A DNA stretch of 64,000 nt from Vibrio sinensis (GTDB lineage: Bacteria; Pseudomonadota; Gammaproteobacteria; Enterobacterales; Vibrionaceae). The stretch lies in assembly GCF_003605645.1 (NCBI RefSeq), contig NZ_QVMU01000015.1:43258-107257 (forward strand). The letters are read 5' to 3'. Of the stretch, positions 16,206 to 24,198 are shown piece after piece; the stretch's first letter is position 1; the number at the start of each line of letters is the position of its first letter. The notes under the pieces are model-generated. The model ran no database searches. It saw only the letters and a list, made by a program, of their open reading frames with translations, and had not been told where the DNA came from. A program made the translations under genes and the position numbers.

Positions 16206-16631
16206 ATGAAAAAATATATTACTGCGTTAATGTTAGTAACAGCGTTGTCTGGTTGTGATGATGCAACTAAAGTGATCGATCAAGCCCAAGAATCAGCGAA
16301 TAAAGCAGTAGATTCATTACAAGAAAAAATGGACTCTGTTGATTTAAGTAAACTCAACCTGGATGATCTTGGAGAGGCAGCCGAATCGGCGAAAGAACTC
16401 GCGTCGTCGGTTGATGAAGCGTTAAATGTTGATTTTAGTGATTCTGAAGCTTTAGCTGACGTGAAAGACCATATTGCTAACGCATATAGCTGCTTAGTTG
16501 ATGCTTCATCAGAGTCAACAGCAGAGAAACTGCTAGATAAAGTCCTCGCGACTATCAGTAACGAAGAAGCGCAATCTTTGATTGAGAAAGGCATTGATAA
16601 AGCCAAAGAAGCAAAAGAGTGCGTGATGTAA
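16206..16631 (+). CDS. Small helical lipoprotein
   Basis: A 141-residue lipoprotein with signal 'MKKYITALMLVTALSGC'; the lipobox 'ALSG-C' puts the lipidated cysteine at residue 17, followed by Asp-Asp. In E. coli, Asp at +2 would favour inner-membrane retention, but vibrios may not follow this strictly. The mature part is acidic, Ala/Ser/Asp/Glu-rich and strongly helical ('AQESANKAVDSLQEKMDSVDLS'), like an amphipathic or coiled-coil domain. Two later cysteines ('YSCLVD', 'KECVM') might form a disulfide. I do not recognise the family. It sits behind a consensus sigma-54 promoter and is followed by a 12-bp terminator, so it is a monocistronic RpoN target. Confidence 0.8.
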   Translation: MKKYITALMLVTALSGCDDATKVIDQAQESANKAVDSLQEKMDSVDLSKLNLDDLGEAAESAKELASSVDEALNVDFSDSEALADVKDHIANAYSCLVDASSESTAEKLLDKVLATISNEEAQSLIEKGIDKAKEAKECVM

Positions 16632-16643
16632 ACACCTGATATG

Positions 16644-16687
16644 CAGTGAAAGCTTGTGTCTAACCGAAAGCTTTCACTGTTCTATTT
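16644..16687 (+). terminator. Terminator after the lipoprotein gene
   Basis: A 12-bp perfect stem, CAGTGAAAGCTT (16644-16655) with AAGCTTTCACTG (16668-16679), followed by TTCTATTT. Confidence 0.75.
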
Positions 16688-16697
16688 AAGAAACGAT

Positions 16698-16737
16698 GAA
16701 TTGAATTGAATTGATGTGATGTGATGTGATGTGATTT
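16698..16737. repeat. Pentanucleotide tandem repeat (GAATT)3(GATGT)4
   Basis: Three GAATT units run directly into four GATGT units and a GATTT, in perfect 5-base phase. The block is intergenic, about 100 bases upstream of the LysE-type gene. Copy number could vary by slippage. Confidence 0.9.
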
Positions 16738-16838
16738 GTTTGCTGTATTTAAGAGGCAGATTTTTAGCGAGTTAATTCGCTCAATAGAATGATCTAGTTG
16801 TTTCGCCTATTGTTGTATACCAAGATTCTCAGGGAGAG

Positions 16839-17456
16839 ATGATGGACATTTGGACGTTACTTTTTTTTATTCCAGCCTGTTTTATGCTTAACTTGACCCC
16901 TGGTCCGAACAACCTATTGTCGATGAACAACGCAAGGTGTTACGGATTTAAATCCGCTTTTATCGCGGGTCTTGGACGAATTACCGCATTCTCAGGCATG
17001 ATTGCGTTGGCCGCTTCAGGCTTGGCGGTCGTGCTCTATGCATCAGAAACACTATTTTTCTTAATTAAACTCTTTGGCGTTGTTTATCTGCTTTGGATTG
17101 CATTTCAACTTTGGAACTCAGAGTCTAGCCCAATCTCTGAAATCGATAGTCATAGAAATCATTTTGAACTCGCAAAGCAAGAGTTTGCCTTAGCGTCAGG
17201 TAACCCTAAAGCCATCTTAATTTTTACTGCTTTCTTACCTCAATTTGTCGATGTTTCAGCCGACGTTAATCAACAGTTTTTCGTATTAGGTAGCACATTT
17301 CTCTTATTGGAAATGTTGGCCATTGCTATCTACGCCGTATGCGGAATATATTTAAGAAAATGGTTTTCACAACCAGCAGTAACAAAGCGGTTTAATAAAG
17401 CTTGTGCTGCATTTTTGGCATTTTCGGGCGCTCGTTTACTAATGAGTCGACAGTAG
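16839..17456 (+). CDS. LysE/RhtB family amino-acid exporter
   Basis: A 205-residue membrane protein with about six hydrophobic segments and the RhtB-family signature near the N-terminus, 'LNLTPGPNNLLSMNNARCYGFKSAF'. 'FKQEFALASGNPKAILIFTAFLPQF' type motif follows in the middle (here 'AKQEFALASGNPKAI'). It should export an amino acid or homoserine-lactone-like compound by proton exchange; the cargo cannot be told. AGGGAG at 16831-16836 fits either ATG at 16839 or 16842. Monocistronic. Confidence 0.88.
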   Translation: MMDIWTLLFFIPACFMLNLTPGPNNLLSMNNARCYGFKSAFIAGLGRITAFSGMIALAASGLAVVLYASETLFFLIKLFGVVYLLWIAFQLWNSESSPISEIDSHRNHFELAKQEFALASGNPKAILIFTAFLPQFVDVSADVNQQFFVLGSTFLLLEMLAIAIYAVCGIYLRKWFSQPAVTKRFNKACAAFLAFSGARLLMSRQ

Positions 17457-17573
17457 TTCATTATTCGTGATGTATTTGTCGTGATGGATAGATGCTAATG
17501 ATTTCGTGTCATGTAATAGTGTCAATGTACGGAAATATGAATGTAAGAATAAGGGTTGTTAAGGAGAGCGTGG

Positions 17574-18113
17574 ATGTTAGATAGATCAAAAACAGGGCTT
17601 ATCGTTGTCGATATTCAGGGAAAACTGGCGCGTTTGGTTCACGATAGTGACGCATTGATTACAAACTGTAGTAACCTGATTCAGGGTTTCCAAACTCTTG
17701 GTTTACCCATTATCGTACTAGAGCAAAACCCAGAGAGGTTGGGTGCAACGGTTGATGAGTTGCGTCCATTATTGGCTGACATTACGCCCATTCCCAAGCT
17801 CACATTCAGTGGTTGCCTAGAACCAAAATTTGTTGATGCGCTCAATGCTGAAAACGTTGATACGTGGTTAATTTGCGGGATTGAAACGCATATTTGCGTC
17901 TATCAGACCGCAATGGGCTTGCTTGATCTTGGGTATAAAGTGGAACTGCTTGGTGATTGTGTTTCTTCTCGAACGCAGGAAAATAAGCAGCTTGGCATCA
18001 ATAAATTGATGACGCATGGTGTGGAAATTTCTGGTGTAGAAATGGCGCTGTATGAATTACTGCAAGATTGTAAAGCACCGGAGTTTAAGCGGATTCTGAC
18101 TTTGATTCGCTAA
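17574..18113 (+). CDS. Isochorismatase-like cysteine hydrolase
   Basis: A 179-residue member of the isochorismatase/nicotinamidase fold. The catalytic Asp lies in 'GLIVVDIQGKL' (Asp13), the catalytic Lys in 'PKLTFSG', and the nucleophile Cys in 'WLICGIETHICVYQTAMGLLDLGY'. Sequence resembles the YcaC/hydrolase subgroup and not true isochorismatases. The substrate is unknown; amide or carbamate hydrolysis is typical. AGGAG at 17562-17566 sets the start at 17574; a TTG at 17556 is rejected. Confidence 0.88.
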   Translation: MLDRSKTGLIVVDIQGKLARLVHDSDALITNCSNLIQGFQTLGLPIIVLEQNPERLGATVDELRPLLADITPIPKLTFSGCLEPKFVDALNAENVDTWLICGIETHICVYQTAMGLLDLGYKVELLGDCVSSRTQENKQLGINKLMTHGVEISGVEMALYELLQDCKAPEFKRILTLIR

Positions 18114-18175
18114 CTGGTTTGTTGTTTTAATCACGTTTACCAGATTATTTTAGATAAGAGAGCGGATAGTAATAA

Positions 18176-18208
18176 GGCAGCACGAAAATCGAGTGTTTTC
18201 GTGCTGCC
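18176..18208. terminator. Long perfect hairpin between convergent genes
   Basis: A 13-bp perfect stem (GGCAGCACGAAAA / TTTTCGTGCTGCC) with a 7-base loop lies between the converging hydrolase and SEC-C genes. The tails are only moderately T-rich (TTATTA on the minus strand), so it probably ends transcription of both genes. Confidence 0.65.
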
Positions 18209-18240
18209 TCAAATGAACCATCGGGCATGTCTATACGAGC

Positions 18241-18573
18241 TTATGCACAACACTTCTTGTATTTTTTGCCGCTACCGCATGAGCATGGATCATTACGGTT
18301 TGGAGTTTTATCAAACGTAGTTGTTTTAGGCTTGTTAAATAGAGCGTCAAACTCAACCGTGTTCTCTGCTTGATCAGCATCCACAACCATATCAATGACA
18401 ATTGAGTGCTCAGCAGCTAACGCTTCGATTTCAGCTTTACGTTCGTCAGTGTTGACGATAACTGTCACAGGTGCCGCTTTTGTTCCAGCCTTTACCACTC
18501 GGTTAACATTGTAGCCAGCAAGAACGTGGTTTTGTCTTGCATCTATACGGCCTTTGAAAAATAATTTCGACAT
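18241..18573 (-). CDS. SEC-C motif protein, PBPRA1643-like
   Basis: A 110-residue protein ending in a SEC-C zinc-binding motif: 'NRNDPCSCGSGKKYKKCCA', as found at the C-terminus of SecA. The N-terminal part ('MSKLFFKGRIDARQNHVLAGYN') matches what I recall of the small SWIM/SEC-C family named after Photobacterium PBPRA1643. The SEC-C tail may bind SecB or ribosomes by analogy with SecA, but the function is not known. Monocistronic on the minus strand. Confidence 0.85.
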   Translation of the reverse strand: MSKLFFKGRIDARQNHVLAGYNVNRVVKAGTKAAPVTVIVNTDERKAEIEALAAEHSIVIDMVVDADQAENTVEFDALFNKPKTTTFDKTPNRNDPCSCGSGKKYKKCCA

Positions 18574-18786
18574 GAGAGACTCACTAAAAAAGTAGATATG
18601 ACGCTATAAGGGTGGCGATTATACCCACTTATGCCAATTGATAAAGCAGCAATCAAAGAAAGAATCAAAGAAAGGATAGAGCGGGTGTTTGGAGTGCTCT
18701 TTTAGGAACTAAACGTGAAAACACATCACTAATAGCGAGAAAATAGAAAGAGATTTATATTGAGTAGAAATAGAGGGTTAGAGAAG

Positions 18787-18813
18787 AACCACGCCAATAA
18801 AATCAGCGTGGTT
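18787..18813 (-). terminator. Hairpin after yaiL
   Basis: AACCACGC pairs with GCGTGGTT over an 11-base loop just after the yaiL stop on the minus strand. The tail is pyrimidine-rich (TCTTCTC) and has no clean T run. Confidence 0.5.
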
Positions 18814-18821
18814 AAGAAATT

Positions 18822-19343
18822 TTACCACATCAAATCATCAGGAACGACGAAATCAGCATATGGGTCATCTTCTGCTGGGATTTCAGTTTCAGGCGCTTTT
18901 AGTTCAATGACACAATTTTCATCGCGTAATGAAATCTTGTTCGCTACGCCGCTTGGAATCAACACGTAGCTATCTTCATAACGTGCAATAGCCAAAATAC
19001 CTTTGATTAGCTGCTCGCGGATCAGTGGCTCAACGTATAATGACTTCACAAGCGTGCCGTCAGTAAAGTTGTATTTAATGTCACCTTGTTTTTGGTCAAG
19101 CTTGTTCATTTCAAGTAGTTGCTTGATTTGAGCTCGTACTTCTTTCGTCAATAACTCTTCTTTTTGCTGAGAGCTGAGCAACTTATCACGTTCTTGTTGT
19201 AAGCGTTTGTTTTCTTCAACTGCCGCTTTTACTTCACGAGCTTGAACACGTGATTTTTTAGAGCCTTTCTTTGCTTTTTTTAGCTTCTTCTCGTTAACCA
19301 AGCCAGCTTTTAGCATTTGCTCTTGAAGGGTTAGTTTTGCCAT
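18822..19343 (-). CDS. yaiL: DUF2058 protein YaiL
   Basis: A 173-residue protein that follows E. coli YaiL: N-terminus 'MAKLTLQEQMLKAGLVNEKKLKKAKKGSKKSRVQAREVKAAVEENKR', middle 'YNFTDGTLVKSLYV', and the conserved end 'DDPYADFVVPDDLMW'. Residues 15-75 are very basic and likely helical or coiled-coil, which suggests nucleic-acid or ribosome contact; the acidic C-terminal half follows. No biochemical role is established. Monocistronic. Confidence 0.9.
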   Translation of the reverse strand: MAKLTLQEQMLKAGLVNEKKLKKAKKGSKKSRVQAREVKAAVEENKRLQQERDKLLSSQQKEELLTKEVRAQIKQLLEMNKLDQKQGDIKYNFTDGTLVKSLYVEPLIREQLIKGILAIARYEDSYVLIPSGVANKISLRDENCVIELKAPETEIPAEDDPYADFVVPDDLMW

Positions 19344-19533
19344 GATCTTTCCACATTATTCATACTGACGATATTTTAACGTTTAAGTTTGAGCAAATAA
19401 AGAATCGTCTTGTTCGATTCAACCGTTATCCAGATGTTTTTGTCGCAAGCTCAACTTTCTCTAGGTATGCTGTGGGAAATATCGCTGTTTAGTCAGTTTT
19501 TAGTTATGAATTTTCAAATAGGTGGTAACCGTG

Positions 19534-20028
19534 ATGTACGAAACGCAGCGATTGCAAATACGTGAATTTGCTCTTAGTGATACTGAATTTATCGTTGAGT
19601 TATTAAACGATCCCTCATTTATCCGTTATATCGCGGATAAGCAAGTCCGAACGAGTGAGGATGCAGAACAATATTTACGCAACGGGCCAATATTGAGTTA
19701 CCAAACCTATGGTTTTGGTTTGAAATTAGTTTGTCTTAAAGCGACTCAAGAGGCTATCGGTATGTGTGGCATTCTTAAACGCGCAGAGTTGGATTCGCCA
19801 GATCTTGGCTATGCATTCTTGCCTCGTTACTGGAAGCAGGGCTATGCATTGGAGGCGGCAACTGCCGTGATGGAGCACGAAACAAAACAGCATTCGTTAG
19901 CTTGTGTTCAAGCGGTAACGCTGCCAGATAACCTTGCATCGAATCAATTATTGCATAGATTAGGTTTCACTATGATGGAGACGATTTCGCTTTATGGGCA
20001 AGAAAATAACCTTTACCAACATGCGTAA
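19534..20028 (+). CDS. RimJ/RimL-type GNAT acetyltransferase
   Basis: A 164-residue protein of the RimJ/RimL subgroup: 'ETQRLQIREFALSDTEFIVELLNDPSFIRYI' at the N-terminus, 'DLGYAFLPRYWKQGYALEAATAVMEH' as the acetyl-CoA site, and 'PDNLASNQLLHRLGFTMMETISLYG' at the end. It may acetylate a protein N-terminus or an amino acid or antibiotic amine. AGGTGG at 19520-19525 supports ATG 19534; GTG 19531 is possible. Monocistronic. Confidence 0.88.
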   Translation: MYETQRLQIREFALSDTEFIVELLNDPSFIRYIADKQVRTSEDAEQYLRNGPILSYQTYGFGLKLVCLKATQEAIGMCGILKRAELDSPDLGYAFLPRYWKQGYALEAATAVMEHETKQHSLACVQAVTLPDNLASNQLLHRLGFTMMETISLYGQENNLYQHA

Positions 20029-20046
20029 AGGTTATTTAAACGAAAC

Positions 20047-20095
20047 TAAAGCAACTAGTAACTGGAAACTAGCAACTAGCAGCTTCAGTGTCTAG
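20047..20095. repeat. Interspersed AACTAG repeats in an intergenic stretch
   Basis: AACTAG or a close variant occurs four times (near 20053, 20070, 20077 and, less exactly, 20092) between two gene ends. This is a decayed low-complexity block. It is not a CRISPR array because there is no fixed repeat-spacer length. Confidence 0.5.
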
Positions 20096-20145
20096 TCTCT
20101 GTGGCTTTTTCGTAATACGCTGTATGTATTATTAATATGCCGGAA

Positions 20146-20730
20146 TTAATTTAGCTCGATACGCTTAAATACTAGGTTGATAGTGACAGGTACCGAGGTT
20201 GAAATTGCAATGTCACCAACCGTTGCGGATAGTTCATTGAGGTTGTCTTTAGGAATGCCAAAAGTATCAGCAGAAACGATCACTGATTTACTGCTGTATA
20301 CCATGACCCACTCGCCAGTGTTGACGATACTTACTGGGAATACGACAGGTTTGGTGCTGCCATAAAGGGTTACATCTAAGGTCACTGAGGCTTTTGAAAT
20401 AGGCGTTGAACCTTTTAAGATCTCAAGAGGAATCTTTCCGCCGACATGTACCGCAGGGTATTGGGCTACATGGAAAAACAGATCTTGAACGCGAGTATCT
20501 CGAATTTCTACGCCAGTATTGATGTTATCAAGATTGGCTGAGATAGACACCAATCCCTCATCGTCGATGCTGCCAGTCAATTGACTGATCGTTGCCGGCT
20601 CTACAATGTATTGCTTTTTAATTGTGGCAAAGTTGATAACAGAGGCATCACTATCAACGAGATAGAGATCGTCAGCTAGTGCTGAGCTTGACAGAAGAGC
20701 AAGAGCTAAGGTTCCAAGTAGAGTCCGCAT
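20146..20730 (-). CDS. YceI-like periplasmic protein
   Basis: A 194-residue protein with a signal peptide (cleavage after 'SSSALA') and a YceI/polyisoprenoid-binding lipocalin-like domain: 'YLVDSDASVINFATIKKQY', 'TGSIDDEGLVSISANLDNINTGVEIRDTRVQDLFFHVAQYPAVHV' and 'VTLDVTLYGSTKPVVFPVSI'. YceI-fold proteins bind a long isoprenoid such as ubiquinone or related amphiphiles in the periplasm. 'GVEIRDTRVQD.FFHV' is the family's most conserved stretch. Monocistronic on the minus strand. Confidence 0.85.
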   Translation of the reverse strand: MRTLLGTLALALLSSSALADDLYLVDSDASVINFATIKKQYIVEPATISQLTGSIDDEGLVSISANLDNINTGVEIRDTRVQDLFFHVAQYPAVHVGGKIPLEILKGSTPISKASVTLDVTLYGSTKPVVFPVSIVNTGEWVMVYSSKSVIVSADTFGIPKDNLNELSATVGDIAISTSVPVTINLVFKRIELN

Positions 20731-20933
20731 ATGAGTTCCTTATCAGTAAGTTGTAATGGATATGGTTAGAATAAAATATTGGCGTGTAAGCAAAGATTAG
20801 TTCATCAACTCTCGGTTTACCTGATAAAAAACAATGAGGCTATGGGTACTTAGTATTTTCTGGTGGGAATCTTTAAAGTGAGCAAATTTTCACGGTTGGT
20901 TAATAATTGTCGGGCTCTAACCGTGTTTTGTTT

Positions 20934-20996
20934 GAAAAAAACCAGCGCTGATGCGCTGGCTATTATTGGTAAGGGGCCTGGAAATAAGCCCCTTAC
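20934..20996 (-). terminator. Two tandem hairpins ending the large Hsp70-family gene
   Basis: On the minus strand the first hairpin is GTAAGGGGC / GCCCCTTAC (20988-20996 with 20969-20977). The second is a 7-bp stem CCAGCGC / GCGCTGG (20942-20948 with 20953-20959), followed directly by a TTTTTTT run. The second is a textbook terminator. Confidence 0.88.
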
Positions 20997-21020
20997 GCTA
21001 TATAAGCGGTTAGCTTATAG

Positions 21021-23852
21021 CTAGATGAGCGATAAACCGCTTGGTAGCGCATCACCAAAGACGCGCTTTGATTCACTCTCTGATAAGGCTTTTACTTCCT
21101 CGACGAGAGAAATCCACGCATCAGGTACTTTGCTTTGCTTTAACTTAGCTAAAACTTGTTCACGATAGTCATCTGAAATATCAAATAAACGATCACCGGT
21201 TTTACGGCAAATCATCACAGCGGCAAACGCGATCATTGGTTCTTTTAGCCAATCTTGCTCAAGTAATTTTGGTAGCCATTGCTCGGTTTGTTCACGGGAT
21301 ATCACATTATGCTGACTGCCATAAAGTGGTGTGCGCGACGCTAGACGTCCAACCGCCCACCAATGCGCTTGTTCAAATTGGTTACTGTTTAATGCTTTGC
21401 TTAAGAACCAACTGGTGAGCAGAACCTTATCCTCCACATCTAAGTGTTCGAGAGATGCAGCTAAACGCACCATGGATTCATAACCCATATCTTGTGCCGC
21501 TTTCGCTGATTGCGGGTTTTTCATTGCACCAGGATGCAAATATTTCGCAATATCGGCCAAGATAGTTTCTTGTTGTTCTTGATTTAGGCCACCGGAAATA
21601 CGACGCCAGAATACCCACCAATCAGTCCAGCCTTGGTGGTTTTTAAACTGAATACCTTGTTGGTATAAGCTCCAAACCTGCTCCATTCGCCATGAATCTG
21701 TCGCATCGCCAAACCCGGGGCGTAGCGAAAAGCCAGCTAAACGTAGCCAGTTCTTTTCATGCTGCTCTGAACGACGGCGACGCTTTCGACCTTGAGAAAA
21801 AGTATCGAAAAGTTGACGTAGTGTGGTGAAGTCCCATTCGTCCCGTTTGCCCAATTTCTTTTCAAGATCTTTGGTCAGTGTTTTGATTTCTTTGGTATCA
21901 GCACTCTTTTTGTTACCGCTGTAAAGACGGGCAATAAGCTCCTGACACTCTTCAAGACGCGGATGTTTTTTATGGGTGTCAGCATCGATGGCTTGTTGAT
22001 TTCGAACTTCAAACTCCAACGCCCACCGCTTGTCATTGTCTTGTGTGCTGACACACTCCATTTTTAGCGTGCCGACTTCGGTCAATTGGCAAGCCAGTAA
22101 CACCTCTACACGTTCTTTTTGGTTCGCGAGCAACTCTACATCACTGCCTTCAAGGGTCGAAATGTAGGGTGGTAGGGGTGAAAATAAGTCAGGATCAACA
22201 TCCACCATCGCGCCATTTTGAATTACAGTATTGTTGACTAAGGTGTCATGTGTTGAAGTGAGCAGGTTAAAGCGTACAGGCTCACCGAGAGTCAGTGAGA
22301 ATCGACGCCCACTTAAGCGGATTTCATGACCTTCTTCAGTCCCTTTTGCCAGTAAACACAGCGCTTTGCCCATTTTGTTTTTTTCTTGAAGATGCAAGAA
22401 GTAAGAACGAGCGGCACCACCGCCAATTTTTAGCTGAGCGCCTCGACGCGCTTTACTAAATGCCACAGCTCCCAGTGCGACAGACCAGTCTGGGTGGGGG
22501 TTATCGAGTACAGATATCGGGGCTCCACGCCAGTTACTCATTAAGGTCGTGATACGTTGGGTGACTAAATCACTGTTAAATACACCACCGTTAAGCAATA
22601 AACCTACAGGAATGGCAGGTTGTTGTTCATCACTGCTATTCAGTGCAGCATGGGAAACCTGTTGGTGCTGAGTTAAGAATTCCGCGACATGTTTACTCAC
22701 TGCTGGATCGGCTACATAGGGCAGACCGAACTCAACCACGGCGCTACGGCGTTTATCAGGTAATTCTGAAAAATCCGAGATCGGGAAGAAACCATCAAGG
22801 GCTATTTGATGCACTTCTTGCTTGCTTAAATTGACGCTTTTGGTCCCACCAAGTAGGCGAGAACCACTACCTAGCATAGTAATTTTCACATCGTCAGGCG
22901 CGTTTTCAGACAGCAATTGTTCCTTAGCTTTACGGGTTTGCTGAATGAGCTTGGTTAGACTTGCTGCGTTTAGTTTTTTGTTTTGACTGAAACGTTGTTC
23001 CGCTAAGTGGGCGAGGGCGAGATCAAGGTTATCCCCCCCAAGCATTAGGTGTTCACCAACACCAATGCGATCAAGTGATAATTCACCACCGCCGTTATTT
23101 TCGTTCTCACTACTATTATTATTGAAACGTGCAGCAATCAAACTTAAGTCAGTGGTACCACCGCCCACATCACAAACCAGAATCAATGGTAATTGTGCAA
23201 GTTCTTCATTTGCGGTTTGCTGGTGTCGAGCGTACCAATCGTAACAAACCGCTTGTGGCTCTTCGAGTAGTACTATTCGCTGTAAGCCAGCTAAAGCTGC
23301 TGCTTCTAACGTTAGCTTTCGTGCAGTTTCATCAAAAGAGGCAGGAACAGTCACCACGACATCTTGGTCTTCTAATCGATTGCTTGGGTTACGATAGTTC
23401 CAAGCTTGACGAATATGGTTTAAGTAACTGGCGCTGGCAACCACGGGGGAAACTTTTTCAACATCCGCTGCTGCTGCCCACGGCAAAATGTCTGAATTAC
23501 GGTCAACAGCCTGATGAGAGAGCCAGCTTTTTGCGCTGGAAACTTGTCGCCCTTCTACTTTAGCACCAAGTTCACGCGCCCATTCACCCACGATGACATT
23601 GTGTATGTCCCCTTTAACAGGAACCACATCCCATGGCAGTGTTAAATCACTGGCTGAGATTTGTGCTTCAGCTGGATGGTATCGAAACGATGGGAGTAGG
23701 GGTTTTCTAACCACTTCACCGGGGCCGATAAGTTGGTCTATCTCAAATAATGAAACCGGAGATTGTTGTAGGTCATCAGTAATTTCGCAAAAGGCGACCA
23801 CAGTATTGGTCGTTCCTAAATCAATACCGACGAGAAAACGAGGAGATGCCAT
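21021..23852 (-). CDS. Large atypical Hsp70-family protein with C-terminal DUF3731-like extension
   Basis: A 943-residue protein. The actin/Hsp70 ATPase fold is clear: phosphate-1 'FLVGIDLGTTNTVVAF' at 6-21, phosphate-2 'LVCDVGGGTTDLSL' near 225, and the adenosine motif 'LLNGGVFNSDLV' near 420. After about residue 600 the sequence leaves the DnaK pattern: there is a basic stretch 'QGRKRRRRSEQ' and then a helical domain of some 250 residues resembling DUF3731, in place of the canonical substrate domain with lid. The product is therefore a specialised Hsp70-like ATPase with unknown clients. It follows a second Hsp70-like gene and a DUF2760 gene on the same strand, separated by 346 bases and a terminator. 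No J-domain or GrpE gene is in the window. Confidence 0.88.
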   Translation of the reverse strand: MASPRFLVGIDLGTTNTVVAFCEITDDLQQSPVSLFEIDQLIGPGEVVRKPLLPSFRYHPAEAQISASDLTLPWDVVPVKGDIHNVIVGEWARELGAKVEGRQVSSAKSWLSHQAVDRNSDILPWAAAADVEKVSPVVASASYLNHIRQAWNYRNPSNRLEDQDVVVTVPASFDETARKLTLEAAALAGLQRIVLLEEPQAVCYDWYARHQQTANEELAQLPLILVCDVGGGTTDLSLIAARFNNNSSENENNGGGELSLDRIGVGEHLMLGGDNLDLALAHLAEQRFSQNKKLNAASLTKLIQQTRKAKEQLLSENAPDDVKITMLGSGSRLLGGTKSVNLSKQEVHQIALDGFFPISDFSELPDKRRSAVVEFGLPYVADPAVSKHVAEFLTQHQQVSHAALNSSDEQQPAIPVGLLLNGGVFNSDLVTQRITTLMSNWRGAPISVLDNPHPDWSVALGAVAFSKARRGAQLKIGGGAARSYFLHLQEKNKMGKALCLLAKGTEEGHEIRLSGRRFSLTLGEPVRFNLLTSTHDTLVNNTVIQNGAMVDVDPDLFSPLPPYISTLEGSDVELLANQKERVEVLLACQLTEVGTLKMECVSTQDNDKRWALEFEVRNQQAIDADTHKKHPRLEECQELIARLYSGNKKSADTKEIKTLTKDLEKKLGKRDEWDFTTLRQLFDTFSQGRKRRRRSEQHEKNWLRLAGFSLRPGFGDATDSWRMEQVWSLYQQGIQFKNHQGWTDWWVFWRRISGGLNQEQQETILADIAKYLHPGAMKNPQSAKAAQDMGYESMVRLAASLEHLDVEDKVLLTSWFLSKALNSNQFEQAHWWAVGRLASRTPLYGSQHNVISREQTEQWLPKLLEQDWLKEPMIAFAAVMICRKTGDRLFDISDDYREQVLAKLKQSKVPDAWISLVEEVKALSESESKRVFGDALPSGLSLI

Positions 23853-24165
23853 TTGTGCCTCTTTAATTTCACGTGCTTTACTGAGAGTGTCAGTAAAGTA
23901 TTGGGTTCAATCTAATCAATAACGGCTGACCGTGTGGCACTCTTTGCTGAAGTCACAAGCTGAATCAGTGGACATAATTGACGCATGAAGTCATGTATAC
24001 AGTCTATGCATGCGACCTATGTAGACAACCTACTTATACATCTAGGTGTGAAACAAAGGTATGAACATTGAAGTACAGTTTGTCATAAATACAGTATTAA
24101 ACCGTTACAAAAGCAGTGCGCTATGAGTCGTCGCGATGTTTAGTTGGACAGATTGCTGTTCGATG
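23853..24165. other. Intergenic region between the two Hsp70-family genes
   Basis: About 310 bases with no gene on either strand. It should contain the promoter of the large Hsp70-family gene on the minus strand. The stretch 23990-24050 is rich in short alternating purine-pyrimidine words (ATGTATAC, ATGCATGC, TTATACAT) but I cannot assign a promoter or operator with confidence. Confidence 0.5.
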
Positions 24166-24195
24166 AAAAAACGGCACCGAAAAAGGTGCCGTTTT
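24166..24195 (-). terminator. Terminator of the DUF2760-Hsp70 operon
   Basis: AAAACGGCACC and GGTGCCGTTTT form an 11-bp stem with a 6-base loop; T runs lie on both strands. It lies directly after the smaller Hsp70-family gene on the minus strand and separates it from the larger one. Confidence 0.9.
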
Positions 24196-24198
24196 GTT

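Noticed and set aside
16280..16606. A 108-codon frame antisense to the lipoprotein gene.
   Set aside because: It mirrors the lipoprotein coding sequence, has no ribosome site and yields a Ser/Ala-rich product typical of a shadow frame.
20047..20095. Repeated AACTAG words considered as a CRISPR-like array.
   Set aside because: Repeat unit is 6 bases with irregular spacing and no cas genes are near.
23129..23563. A 144-codon frame antisense to the large Hsp70-family gene, along with others on 24144-25571.
   Set aside because: All lie inside strongly conserved Hsp70 coding sequence on the other strand and show no family features.
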